Made by a program: the position numbers and the translations under genes. This document shows, one piece after another, positions 49,865 through 57,953 of a stretch of DNA of 64,000 nucleotides. Position 1 is the stretch's first letter, and every line of letters starts with the position of its first letter. The DNA is from Paludibacteraceae bacterium (GTDB taxonomy: Bacteria > Bacteroidota > Bacteroidia > Bacteroidales > Paludibacteraceae): positions 1 to 64,000 of the forward strand of contig JAGCWQ010000221.1 in NCBI GenBank assembly GCA_017961765.1. Direction: 5' to 3'. The notes under the pieces were generated by a model. That model was not told the origin of the DNA and searched no databases. It saw nothing but the letters and a program-made list of their open reading frames with translations.

Positions 49865-50711
49865 TTTCAGTATTACACGAATAATAGAAAAGTTAAGGCT
49901 CTTGACGAATCATCGAAAAGAGTCTTATCTTTTATTTCCCTTATCCCAAATATTGGGATTTTCTCCCCAAGACCTTTCTCTCTATGAGTTGGCCTTGATC
50001 CATAAGTCCTCCTCGACAAAGGGGAAGGACGGTAGGAAACAAAATAACGAGCGTTTGGAATTCCTCGGTGATGCCATATTGGATGCCGTTGTCGCCGATA
50101 TCCTATACCAACAGTTCAAGGATCGTAAAGAGGGTTTTCTTACGAACACTCGTTCGAAAATTGTCCAACGGGAGACTTTGAACAAGGTGGCGTTGGAATT
50201 GGGCATTGACAAATTGATGGTCATCCCTACGCATAACCATACCCACAACTTAAACATATATGGGAACGCCTTCGAAGCCTTGATTGGAGCCATCTACTTG
50301 GACCTCGGATACGAGAAATGCAAATGGTTCATGACCCATGTGGTCTTCGCCAAACACATTAACCTGAATAAATTGGCCATCAAGGAAGTCAACTTCAAAT
50401 CAAAATTGATAGAATGGAGCCAACGGTATAAGGCCAATGTCCTGTTTGACCTTATCGAGGAAAGCATCGATGCCGAAAACAACCCGATTTTCCAAACTCA
50501 AATTCTAATCAACGGACAACCGGCGGGCGTGGGTGTTGGTTACTCCAAAAAGGAGTCCCAACAGAACGCGGCAAAAAAAGCCCTTAAGAATATCAATGCG
50601 AACAAACGGCTCTACCTTGAATTTGGAAAGAATAAAGACCAAGAATCCAACTCTGACGAACTTGATCATCAACCCGTCAAATCTGAGCTGGCTCTAACTG
50701 CGGAGGCATAA
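49845..50711 (+). CDS. rnc: Ribonuclease III
   Basis: RNase III cuts double-stranded RNA in rRNA and mRNA processing. The signature NNERLEFLGDAILDAVVAD is near residue 67. The second metal-binding region (NAFEALIGAIYLDLGY) is near 140-155. A double-stranded RNA-binding domain spans about 180-250 (KSKLIEWSQ ... SKKESQQNAAKKALKNI). There is no ATG before the conserved core. The start is set at TTG 49845, which overlaps fabF by 20 bases; TTG 49857 is the other choice. The length before the core agrees with other Bacteroidota RNase III proteins, which supports a start in the fabF end and coupled translation. A hydrophilic tail ends the protein. Confidence 0.93.
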   Translation: MLRNLRSFSITRIIEKLRLLTNHRKESYLLFPLSQILGFSPQDLSLYELALIHKSSSTKGKDGRKQNNERLEFLGDAILDAVVADILYQQFKDRKEGFLTNTRSKIVQRETLNKVALELGIDKLMVIPTHNHTHNLNIYGNAFEALIGAIYLDLGYEKCKWFMTHVVFAKHINLNKLAIKEVNFKSKLIEWSQRYKANVLFDLIEESIDAENNPIFQTQILINGQPAGVGVGYSKKESQQNAAKKALKNINANKRLYLEFGKNKDQESNSDELDHQPVKSELALTAEA

Positions 50712-50752
50712 TTGCTTCTCTTGTCCTATTCTTGGTTATAAAATATAGTTAT

Positions 50753-52561
50753 ATGGAACATTCACATATCGGAAACTTAGTATTCGAAAATGCTAAGAAG
50801 TATGGTCAAAAAGTCGCCCTTAAATACAAGGACAACATTAGCAACCGCTGGATGAGCGTTTCATGGAGCGAATTGTGTGAACGCGTCAAGCAGATAGCCT
50901 ACTCCCTCATCGAATTAGGGGTGAAGGAGGAGGAAAAAATAGCCATATTTTCTCAGAACATGGCGGAAATCATCGAGGTGGACCTCGCCTGCCAAGCACT
51001 TAGGGCTACAGCTGTCCCTATGTATGCTACTTCTTCAACGTCTCAAATCGAATACATTATCAAGGATGCGGAAATCGAACTTATTTTTGCTGGTGAGCAG
51101 TATCAGTTCGATCGCTCTGTTGAGGCTTTGCATGCCGATACGCCTTTGAAAAAGATAGTCGTTATAGATTCCTCTGTCGATACGAAAGGGGAGTCTGCCG
51201 CCATCTTGTTCTCTGATTTCTTGGATAGGGGAGCGAAATCCCAAACAGCGCAGAGCCTCTTTGAAGAGCGCTTCTCCCGCCTCTCTTCGGACGATTTGTG
51301 TACTTTGATTTATACGTCGGGCACGACAGGCGAACCTAAGGGAGTGATGCTGACGGATGCGAACTACATGCAGGCTATGAAGATTCATGACATCCGTCTG
51401 ACGAATGTGGACAATACGCAGAGCTCTTTGTGCTTTTTGCCTCTCAGCCACGTTTTTGAGCGTGCATGGACCTACTATTGCTTGCACAAGGGCATCGTTA
51501 TCTATATCAATTCCAATCCTCGGGAGATTTTGGGCGCTCTTAAGGAGGTGCATCCAAATCTGATGTGTGCTGTGCCTCGCTTTTGGGAAAAGGTCTATGC
51601 GGGTGTGAACGAGAAAATAGACACCTTCCCAAGTGTGCTTCGGAAGATTGCCCGCCACGCTATCGCCGTGGGCAAGAAAAGAAATATCTCTTATCTTTCT
51701 TTGGACAAGAAGGTGCCAACTCTTTTGGAGTGGCGTTATCAATTTTACAATAAAACGTTGTTTCATATTTTGAAAAAAGCCATTGGAATCGAAAAGGGTG
51801 TAATGTTCCCTTGTGCCGGTTCCCAACTGGCAGAAGAGGTGAACGTATTCCTCCATAGTGTCGGGGTGAATATTGTCGTGGGTTACGGACTTACGGAAAC
51901 GACGGCTACGGTCTCTTGCTACAACCCTTGGGGCAAGGACTTCGATGTGGAATCGGTAGGCGACCTCATGCCTGAATTGGAGATGAAGTTGGGAGAGAAC
52001 AATGAGATTCTCCTCAAGGGAAAGACGATAACCAAGGGCTATTACAACAAGCCCCAAGCCAATGAAGAGTCGTTCGTGGACGGTTGGTTCCGCACGGGCG
52101 ATGCGGGGCGTGTCTTGCCTAATGGACGTTTAGTCATCATTGAACGTATCAAGGAATTGTACAAGACTTCTAATGGTAAGTATATAGCACCACAGCAGGT
52201 GGAAAACAAGTTGGTTGTGGATAAATATATCGAACAGGTGGCCATCATTGGCGACCAGAGGAAGTTCGTCTCTGCTCTCGTTGTTCCGGCTTACGACTTG
52301 CTGAAGGAGTATGCCGCCGAGCAGAATATTTCCTACACATCTATGGAGGAGCTGCTCCAAACCCCGAAGGTTTATTCCTTCTTCGAGGCGCGGATTCAAT
52401 CCTTGTTGAGTGATTTGGCTGCCTATGAGCAGGTGAAGAAGTTCAAGTTGCTACCAAAGCCTTTCACCCCAGACAACGATGAGTTGACATTGACCTTGAA
52501 ACTGAAAAGGAAGGTGATAAACTTGCATTATGAAAAAGAAATCGAAGAAATGTATAATTAA
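50753..52561 (+). CDS. Long-chain acyl-CoA synthetase (AMP-forming)
   Basis: The protein of about 602 residues activates fatty acids to acyl-CoA through acyl-AMP. The P-loop YTSGTTGEPKGVML is near residue 187. GYGLTETTATVSC (A5 motif) and DGWFRTGDAGRV (A7 motif), followed by IIERIKELYKTSNGKYI (A8), are all present. ATG 50753 (MEHSHIGN) is chosen over an in-frame ATA/ATG-rich stretch upstream. It lies 42 bases after rnc, in the same direction as the fatty acid cluster. Chain-length preference cannot be read from the sequence. Confidence 0.93.
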   Translation: MEHSHIGNLVFENAKKYGQKVALKYKDNISNRWMSVSWSELCERVKQIAYSLIELGVKEEEKIAIFSQNMAEIIEVDLACQALRATAVPMYATSSTSQIEYIIKDAEIELIFAGEQYQFDRSVEALHADTPLKKIVVIDSSVDTKGESAAILFSDFLDRGAKSQTAQSLFEERFSRLSSDDLCTLIYTSGTTGEPKGVMLTDANYMQAMKIHDIRLTNVDNTQSSLCFLPLSHVFERAWTYYCLHKGIVIYINSNPREILGALKEVHPNLMCAVPRFWEKVYAGVNEKIDTFPSVLRKIARHAIAVGKKRNISYLSLDKKVPTLLEWRYQFYNKTLFHILKKAIGIEKGVMFPCAGSQLAEEVNVFLHSVGVNIVVGYGLTETTATVSCYNPWGKDFDVESVGDLMPELEMKLGENNEILLKGKTITKGYYNKPQANEESFVDGWFRTGDAGRVLPNGRLVIIERIKELYKTSNGKYIAPQQVENKLVVDKYIEQVAIIGDQRKFVSALVVPAYDLLKEYAAEQNISYTSMEELLQTPKVYSFFEARIQSLLSDLAAYEQVKKFKLLPKPFTPDNDELTLTLKLKRKVINLHYEKEIEEMYN

Positions 52562-52581
52562 TAACTTTAAATCATTACAGT

Positions 52582-53481
52582 ATGGCACAAATTAATAATA
52601 GTAGCACTAGTAGCCGTGGTAGCAATAGCGTAGTGTCTAATTTGTTCGGCTCGTTCAAGTATATTCTTATCCTTGTTGTGGCTTTGGTTTTATTCCTCAT
52701 CGCGAAGAATTGTTGTACGACTATTGATTCCGGTTCTGTCGGTATCAAATTCTATAAATGGTCCAGCGATAATGATAAATACGGAGGTGTAATAGGGACT
52801 TGTAAGGGATGGGTATGGTATAACCCTGTTACACAAAATGTATTTGAATATCCTATTTACGTTCAACGTAAGAATTACCAGCCTTTTGCCGTAAATGCAA
52901 AGGATGCAAGTATTTTCACAATGGATCCTACGCTTGCCTATCGTCTCGATCCTGGCAAGGCTACTCAAATATTCACGAAGTATAGACGTTCTTTAGCGGA
53001 GATTGAGGACGGTTATATCCGTACTTGTATCTATGAAGCTTATCGTACATGCGCCAACCAATATACGTCAGATTCTTTGATGGCAAATCGTGGTGGATTC
53101 GAGAGCAGCGTTCGTATGAGATTGGATTCCACGCTTTCTCGTGAGGGATTCATCGTTGAGGAGTTTACCTCCCAAATCACTCCTCCTAACTCTTTGGCTC
53201 AGGCTATCAACGCCAAGAATGAGGCTGTCCAAAATGCTTTGAAGGCAGAGAACAAGGTTAAAGAGGCAGAGGCAGAGGCTAAAATCCAAATTGCAAAGGC
53301 TAAGGGAGAGGCAGACGCTTTGAAAATCAAAGGTGATGGTGAGGCTTATTACAACCGTACAGTCGCCTTGTCTTTGAACGAGTTGTTGGTACGCCAATAT
53401 GCTCTTGAGAAGTGGGATGGAAAGTTGCCGACCTATATGGCTGGAGAAAAGGGCGGTATGCCAATTATCGGATTGAAATAA
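52582..53481 (+). CDS. SPFH/band 7 domain membrane protein
   Basis: The 299-residue protein has a serine- and asparagine-rich N-terminus, one membrane segment (FKYILILVVALVLFLIA, about 26-42) and a prohibitin/band 7 domain (about 47-200: DSGSVGIKFYKW ... YIRTCIYEAYR). A charged helix rich in Glu, Ala and Lys follows (NALKAENKVKEAEAEAKIQ, about 215-245), the usual coiled coil of the family. Members form oligomers that organise membrane domains or control proteases. No partner gene (NfeD or FtsH) is adjacent; prfB follows after 62 bases. Confidence 0.9.
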   Translation: MAQINNSSTSSRGSNSVVSNLFGSFKYILILVVALVLFLIAKNCCTTIDSGSVGIKFYKWSSDNDKYGGVIGTCKGWVWYNPVTQNVFEYPIYVQRKNYQPFAVNAKDASIFTMDPTLAYRLDPGKATQIFTKYRRSLAEIEDGYIRTCIYEAYRTCANQYTSDSLMANRGGFESSVRMRLDSTLSREGFIVEEFTSQITPPNSLAQAINAKNEAVQNALKAENKVKEAEAEAKIQIAKAKGEADALKIKGDGEAYYNRTVALSLNELLVRQYALEKWDGKLPTYMAGEKGGMPIIGLK

Positions 53482-53543
53482 AATACGATTTTTTATAAAA
53501 GTGGGGAGTCTCTTCGGGGATTCCCCTAAAAACATTTTTTAAT

Positions 53544-54660
53544 ATGATAACGACAGACCAACTAAAGAATTTGTTGGAACGCGAGGATGCGTTGAGGAGG
53601 TATCTTTGACATCGATGCCAAGATAGTCCAAATCGAAGAAGAAGAGTTGCGTACGCAGGTGCCCGGTTTTTGGGATGACCAGAAAAGTGCGGAGGCGCAG
53701 CTGAAAAAAGTTAAAAGTCTAAAGAAGTGGGTTGAGGACTACAATGCCGTAAAGAGTGCTTGTGAAGAGTTGCAATTAGCCATGGACTTCTTCAAGGAAG
53801 AAGCTGTCACGGAGGAGGATGTCGATACGGCCTACAAACATGCCGTAGAGTTGACCGAAGCTTTAGAGATGCGGAATATGCTCCGCAATGACGAAGACAA
53901 GATGGATGCCGTGCTTAAGATCGTGGCAGGTGCGGGCGGTACGGAGGCTCAGGATTGGGCGGATATGCTCTTCCGTATGTACCAGCGTTGGTGCGAGAGC
54001 CATGGTTACAAGACGGAAATCACGAACTGGCAGGACGGAGACGAGGCCGGTATCAAGACTGTCACGATGCAGGTGGAGGGCGATATGGCTTACGGTTATC
54101 TGAAGAGCGAGAATGGTGTCCACCGTTTGGTGCGTGTCTCTCCGTTCAATGCGCAGGGTAAGCGTATGACTTCCTTTACTTCCGTATTTGTTGTTCCATT
54201 GGTGGACGACAGTATTGAGATTGAAATCAATCCAGCCAACCTCACTTGGGATACATTCCGTTCGAGCGGTGCGGGTGGTCAGAATGTCAACAAGGTGGAG
54301 ACGGGTGTCCGTTTGCATTATAAGTTCAAGAATGAGCTTACGGGTCAGATGGATGAGATTGTCATCGAGAACACCGAGAGCCGTTCGCAGTTCGACAACA
54401 AGGACAATGCCATGCGCTTGCTCCGTTCCCAATTGTACGAAATCGAATTGCAGAAGCGTAGGGCAGAGTCTGCAAAGATTGAGGCAGGAAAGAAGAAGAT
54501 TGAGTGGGGTTCCCAAATACGTAGTTACGTCTTTGACGACCGTCGTGTGAAGGATCATCGTACCGACTACCAAACATCCAATGTGCAGGCCGTGATGGAT
54601 GGCAACATCGATGGCTTCATCAAAGCCTATCTAATGGAGTTCGGTGGAGGAAACGAATAG
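53544..54660 (+). CDS. prfB: Peptide chain release factor 2, programmed +1 frameshift
   Basis: RF2 ends translation at UGA and UAA. The gene starts at ATG 53544; 21 codons lead to an in-frame TGA at 53607-53609. The context AGGAGG-TAT-CTT-TGA-C is the classical RF2 recoding site, with an internal Shine-Dalgarno-like element three bases before the slip codon. Ribosomes shift +1 at CTT, skip T53607 and read GAC onward to the stop at 54660, giving about 371 residues. The product has the SPF tripeptide (VRVSPFNAQGKR, near 197) for stop-codon reading and GGQ (SSGAGGQNVNKVE, near 245) for hydrolysis. The shift makes RF2 limit its own synthesis. It follows the SPFH gene in the same direction. Confidence 0.96.
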
Positions 54661-54696
54661 TCTGTTCTTCTTCTCTGAAAATTGATAAATGATAAA

Positions 54697-54745
54697 ATCG
54701 GTGTGGCGAATTCCTCAAAGGAGGTCGCCATACCGATTTCCCTTT
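54697..54745 (+). terminator. prfB terminator
   Basis: ATCGGTGTGGCGA (54697-54709) pairs with TCGCCATACCGAT (54725-54737) with one wobble; TTCCCTTTTGATT follows. Confidence 0.75.
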
Positions 54746-54906
54746 TGATTATTTACATATAATTCCTACCTTTACGTCCAAGTGGGTTCTTCTAGTATTC
54801 TTCAAACACTAAAACCATTATAAGGCACTCACTTCTGGAGGCTCTTTGGAAAATATGATTTTCTAAAATAGTCTTGTTCGTAATAACCTTTTTAATCACA
54901 CGTAAA

Positions 54907-55497
54907 ATGAACACGAAAAGATACACCAACAGATTGATTCCTTTATTCCTCGCTTGCGGATTGCTCGCTTGCGAAGAGGACAATGTCCCCCAAATTGATA
55001 CCACAGGCGTGACTATGGAGGATTTGAGGGGAGGATGGAAAGTTTCCAATACGGAGACCTACGTCAATGTGGCTCCTCAATATCAAGCGCAAGTTTCCAT
55101 GCACAACCTAAGAGAGAAACTTGACGATGCTTTTTCCGACAAGGCCGCCGGAGGATCTCTCTATTTTCGGAAGGACATGGCCTTCTACTTGTACGAGGGC
55201 TTTGTGAGAGACAGTAGTAAATACTACCTGGATGAGAACAATTACATCATCCATTATGATAACCCCGACCTCGTAGGATTCTATGCTCCCCTAATGTATG
55301 TAAAAACGGTTAACAACCAGTTGGTTCTTTACCTTCGCAAATCAGAAACCATCGATCTTCTCGACGAAGATGGTAGCCTCAAAGGGTGGATGAGCCTCAT
55401 TGGCAATGTGGTAGATGATGCGCAGTGCGAGATCTACCTTTCCAGGGACGTCGATGAACTATATGACGTGCTGGAGGCGATGGGGCCACAGGATTGA
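54907..55497 (+). CDS. Lipoprotein of unknown function
   Basis: The protein of about 196 residues starts MNTKRYTNRLIPLFLACGLLAC, a lipoprotein signal with lipobox LLAC followed by EED, the acidic export signal. ATG 54907 is chosen because it begins this signal. The rest is a soluble domain without recognised motifs; the MEDLRGGWKVSNTETYV beginning recalls small lipocalin-like lipoproteins. The end is acidic (DVDELYDVLEAMGPQD). No operon partner is seen. Confidence 0.78.
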   Translation: MNTKRYTNRLIPLFLACGLLACEEDNVPQIDTTGVTMEDLRGGWKVSNTETYVNVAPQYQAQVSMHNLREKLDDAFSDKAAGGSLYFRKDMAFYLYEGFVRDSSKYYLDENNYIIHYDNPDLVGFYAPLMYVKTVNNQLVLYLRKSETIDLLDEDGSLKGWMSLIGNVVDDAQCEIYLSRDVDELYDVLEAMGPQD

Positions 55498-55574
55498 GAA
55501 CATCGGAAATCTCGAATGTAAGGATGATTGAGATAGATTAGGGAACTCAATCTCCATAGACAGTCAACAACTCT

Positions 55575-55943
55575 TTAGGCAAAAGAGGGTTTCCTGACAT
55601 TCATGGCTTTATCTATGCGACTTAGCACTTTCTTGATGTTGTTGAAAATGTCGTAGTTCGAAACATGGATAAAGGAGAATCCTTTAGACATCAGTTCCTT
55701 TCGCTTCTCTTCTGTAATACCGGCGTCCCTATCAGGAACTTTGCTGTCCAGTTCGATTATCAACTTTGCTTTTTCGCAATAAAAATCGGCTATCACTGCG
55801 GATGCAACTCTTGACATCCTTACGAATTTCGTCGGATAGACCTTGGCGAGCTGATTCATTAATACTGACTCCGAGTAGGTAGCCACGAATCCTGTTGGAA
55901 CTGCGTCCAACTGCTCTTTTTCTGCTTGAACTTCTGCTTTCAT
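55575..55943 (-). CDS. DUF559-like (Vsr-type nuclease fold) small protein
   Basis: The 122-residue protein has FVRMSRVASAVIADFYCEKAKLIIELDSKV followed by EEKRKELMSKGFSFIHVSNYDIFNNI, which matches the core of DUF559 proteins of the Vsr/restriction nuclease fold. Usual members have ELDG..H after the strand; here it is ELDSKVPDRD, so the conserved Gly and His are gone and the nuclease may be inactive. An N-terminal tail of about 20 residues is charged. Function is unknown. TACATTTG on the minus strand at 56018-56025 is a possible -7 element. Confidence 0.72.
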   Translation of the reverse strand: MKAEVQAEKEQLDAVPTGFVATYSESVLMNQLAKVYPTKFVRMSRVASAVIADFYCEKAKLIIELDSKVPDRDAGITEEKRKELMSKGFSFIHVSNYDIFNNIKKVLSRIDKAMNVRKPSFA

Positions 55944-56220
55944 ACGTTAATATTTTAAATGAACTATATAAAGTTAGAATTAATTATTCGAATGGACAAG
56001 TTTTTTAAAGAAAATAACAAATGTAAAAATTTCAAGAATGCGCTGAAACCCTCTATTTTCCTAAGGTTGACGCAAATCATTTTTTTTGATAGGATGGTGT
56101 AGCGATTTTCTCTTCGTTACGTCGTCCGCATAGTTTCCAAAGAGACTTGTTGTTGATTCTAACCAATTGACATTGAATGGATAGAGGGCAGGATCCTCTT
56201 TGGATACCTAATTCATTTGT

Positions 56221-56541
56221 TTATTTCTTTTTCTTTGGCTTTGGTTCCGGAAGGTCGTTGTATAAGGCCTTGAGGAGGTCGCACAAAAACTCGCTGTTTT
56301 CGACATTGTCCACCAATAACATCTCTTTGGCACCTTCGTAGGGCAGTTCCCTCGTCGTGTCAGGCATTAGTTCGAGTGCGCTTTTCGTTGGTTTCACCAA
56401 AAAACGGTTGTCGTAGATGCCACCAATAATTTTCCCCCGGTAATATAGGATGTATTCTCCCATCATGTATCGGTAAGTAACCTCTTCTAAGTCTGATAGT
56501 TGGTCCAGAATAAAATCCAAAAAATCTTTTTTTGATGCCAT
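56221..56541 (-). CDS. TfoX N-terminal domain protein
   Basis: The 106-residue protein is a stand-alone TfoX/Sxy N-terminal domain: YRYMMGEYILYYRGKIIGGIYDNRFLVKPT is the family core. Full TfoX controls competence in gamma-proteobacteria, but small one-domain members are widespread and their role is unknown. The C-terminus is a basic tail (EPKPKKKK). The gene is divergent from the lipoprotein gene with the duplicated promoter. Confidence 0.87.
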   Translation of the reverse strand: MASKKDFLDFILDQLSDLEEVTYRYMMGEYILYYRGKIIGGIYDNRFLVKPTKSALELMPDTTRELPYEGAKEMLLVDNVENSEFLCDLLKALYNDLPEPKPKKKK

Positions 56542-56655
56542 TCTTTTGCTATTAGATAAGTTAGGTTTGGGACTAAATGTTTTGTTTCAGCACGTAAAGA
56601 TAGTGAAACATATTTGTCTTATGCAACGAAACGTGTGTTAATTTTTGCAAAAATA

Positions 56656-56685
56656 TTGACGTAAATCATGTTGCCCCTATATTTG
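56656..56685 (+). promoter_or_regulatory. First copy of a duplicated promoter
   Basis: TTG at 56656-56658, a 19-base spacer and TATATTTG at 56678-56685 form a good Bacteroidota promoter, directed to the lipoprotein gene at 56811. Confidence 0.65.
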
Positions 56686-56744
56686 TAATGCGAAAAGTTT
56701 GACGTAAATCATGTTATTCCCTATATTTGTAATACGAAAAGTTT
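56658..56744 (+). repeat. Tandem direct repeat of about 43 bp carrying promoters
   Basis: GACGTAAATCATGTT, then CCCTATATTTGTAAT and CGAAAAGTTT occur at 56658-56700 and again at 56701-56744, with only a few differences. The join is exact. A partial likeness (TTGACGCAAATCAT) lies at 56067-56080. Confidence 0.9.
56698..56729 (+). promoter_or_regulatory. Second copy of a duplicated promoter
   Basis: TTTG at 56698-56701, formed across the repeat junction, a 20-base spacer and TATATTTG at 56722-56729. This copy has the better -33 element. The ATG is 81 bases downstream. Confidence 0.7.
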
Positions 56745-56810
56745 GACAAGGAATGCCTATATGTCCTATATCTTATAACGTTTCGGATAGTATTAATTTA
56801 ATATATTCTT

Positions 56811-57590
56811 ATGAAGAAGATTGTTTATCTTTCGTTGAGTGCGCTTGCACTTTTTAGTTCTTGTGAAAAGAGTGATAGTTCGGATGAGCCAGTAAAGAAA
56901 TTGGTGAAGGTTGTGTCAGAGTATGACGATGGCGGAAGGGTCGTGCGAGAAATCAGTTATGATGACGAGGGTCGGGTGGCTTCTGTTTCAGTTAATAGGG
57001 CAGACAAGTATGAAACAAGTGTTGCTAATTTGACCTATGAATATGGAGAAAACGAAATCATCATGACTCGTGAGAAATCAAATGAAGAGTCGGTAGTTAC
57101 AGAAAAATATATTCTTGGAGCTAGTAGTCTTCCTATAAAATCGGTATTTACTATAAAGGGAAATGGTAATGAGGAAGATGTAGTAACGGAGAGTGATTTC
57201 GTGTATGATCCCAATGGCTATTTGGTGGATTATGATGGCTTCGTAAATATTACATGGAAAGATGGCAACTTGATAAAATTGGATTATAGAGGTGAGGGCT
57301 TTGCTGTGGTTGACTATACAGATTCCACCCATACGGAGCCGTTGATTTCGAAGTTCACAAATTATGATTTCGATAATTGGCTCTATTTTGCTGAGAATGT
57401 GACGCCATTCAAGTTGAAGATGTCTGGAAATTTGCCAATCCACTTAAAGTATCAAGCTGCATCTCCGTATGAATGTTCCTATTCTTGGAAGTTTGATGCG
57501 GATGGCTATCCTACAGAGGTAAGGAAGACAGTAGTAGGCGAAGAAGTGTTAGGTGTAAAGAGTGCCACCTACTATTTTAATTGGGAATGA
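56811..57590 (+). CDS. DUF4595-like lipoprotein
   Basis: The 259-residue lipoprotein (MKKIVYLSLSALALFSSC, then EKSDSSDE) has YD-like repeats (SEYDDGGRVVREISYDDEGR, YEYGENEIIM, FVYDPNGYLVDYDG, WKDGNLIKLDYRG) and ends in YSWKFDADGYPTEVRK...YYFNWE. This matches the beta-rich DUF4595 family found in gut Bacteroidota lipoproteins. The acidic residues after the cysteine suggest export to the surface. Its promoter is duplicated in tandem just upstream. Confidence 0.82.
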   Translation: MKKIVYLSLSALALFSSCEKSDSSDEPVKKLVKVVSEYDDGGRVVREISYDDEGRVASVSVNRADKYETSVANLTYEYGENEIIMTREKSNEESVVTEKYILGASSLPIKSVFTIKGNGNEEDVVTESDFVYDPNGYLVDYDGFVNITWKDGNLIKLDYRGEGFAVVDYTDSTHTEPLISKFTNYDFDNWLYFAENVTPFKLKMSGNLPIHLKYQAASPYECSYSWKFDADGYPTEVRKTVVGEEVLGVKSATYYFNWE

Positions 57591-57953
57591 TTTGGTGTTT
57601 TTGATATATAAAGTGAGCTCCATGTCTTAGACAAGGCAGGGGCTTGCTTTTATTTGCTAAAACTCCCTGTGTTTTGACCTACGGGGACTTCTTTTTTTGC
57701 AACAAGGCGGATTTTTGGAGCCTACCTTTGATTTTTTTGATGGGGCAGAATAGTTTTCTGCATACGTTTTCCCCCTCGATTTTTCGGGCTTCGAAAGGCA
57801 ACCATATCTAAGTGATACACTTACGTTTATTGTGTTTTTTAAATTTTATTTACATTTATTTGTGAATTATTCGTTTTTTTGTTTTCTTTGTATTTTGTAG
57901 AAAAGGCAATTTTAATAAAACAATAGAACAACAGAACATTTATACATTCTTAT
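57591..57953. other. Intergenic region between the DUF4595-like gene and the giant Ig-repeat gene
   Basis: An imperfect, wobble-rich stem formed by AAAGTGAGCTCCATGTCTT and AAGGCAGGGGCTTGCTTT (about 57609-57651) probably ends the preceding gene. Near the other end TATTTTG at 57891-57897, with TTTG about 20 bases upstream, may be the promoter of the giant gene. No gene is supported between. Confidence 0.5.

Noticed and set aside
51035..52057. 340-residue minus-strand frame
   Set aside because: It lies opposite the acyl-CoA synthetase P-loop and A5 motifs and shows no domain.
53607..53609. TGA in prfB as a disabling mutation
   Set aside because: The context is the known programmed +1 frameshift site, and the frame after it is intact.
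54792..55049. 85-residue minus-strand frame
   Set aside because: It overlaps the lipoprotein start on the other strand and has no signal or domain.
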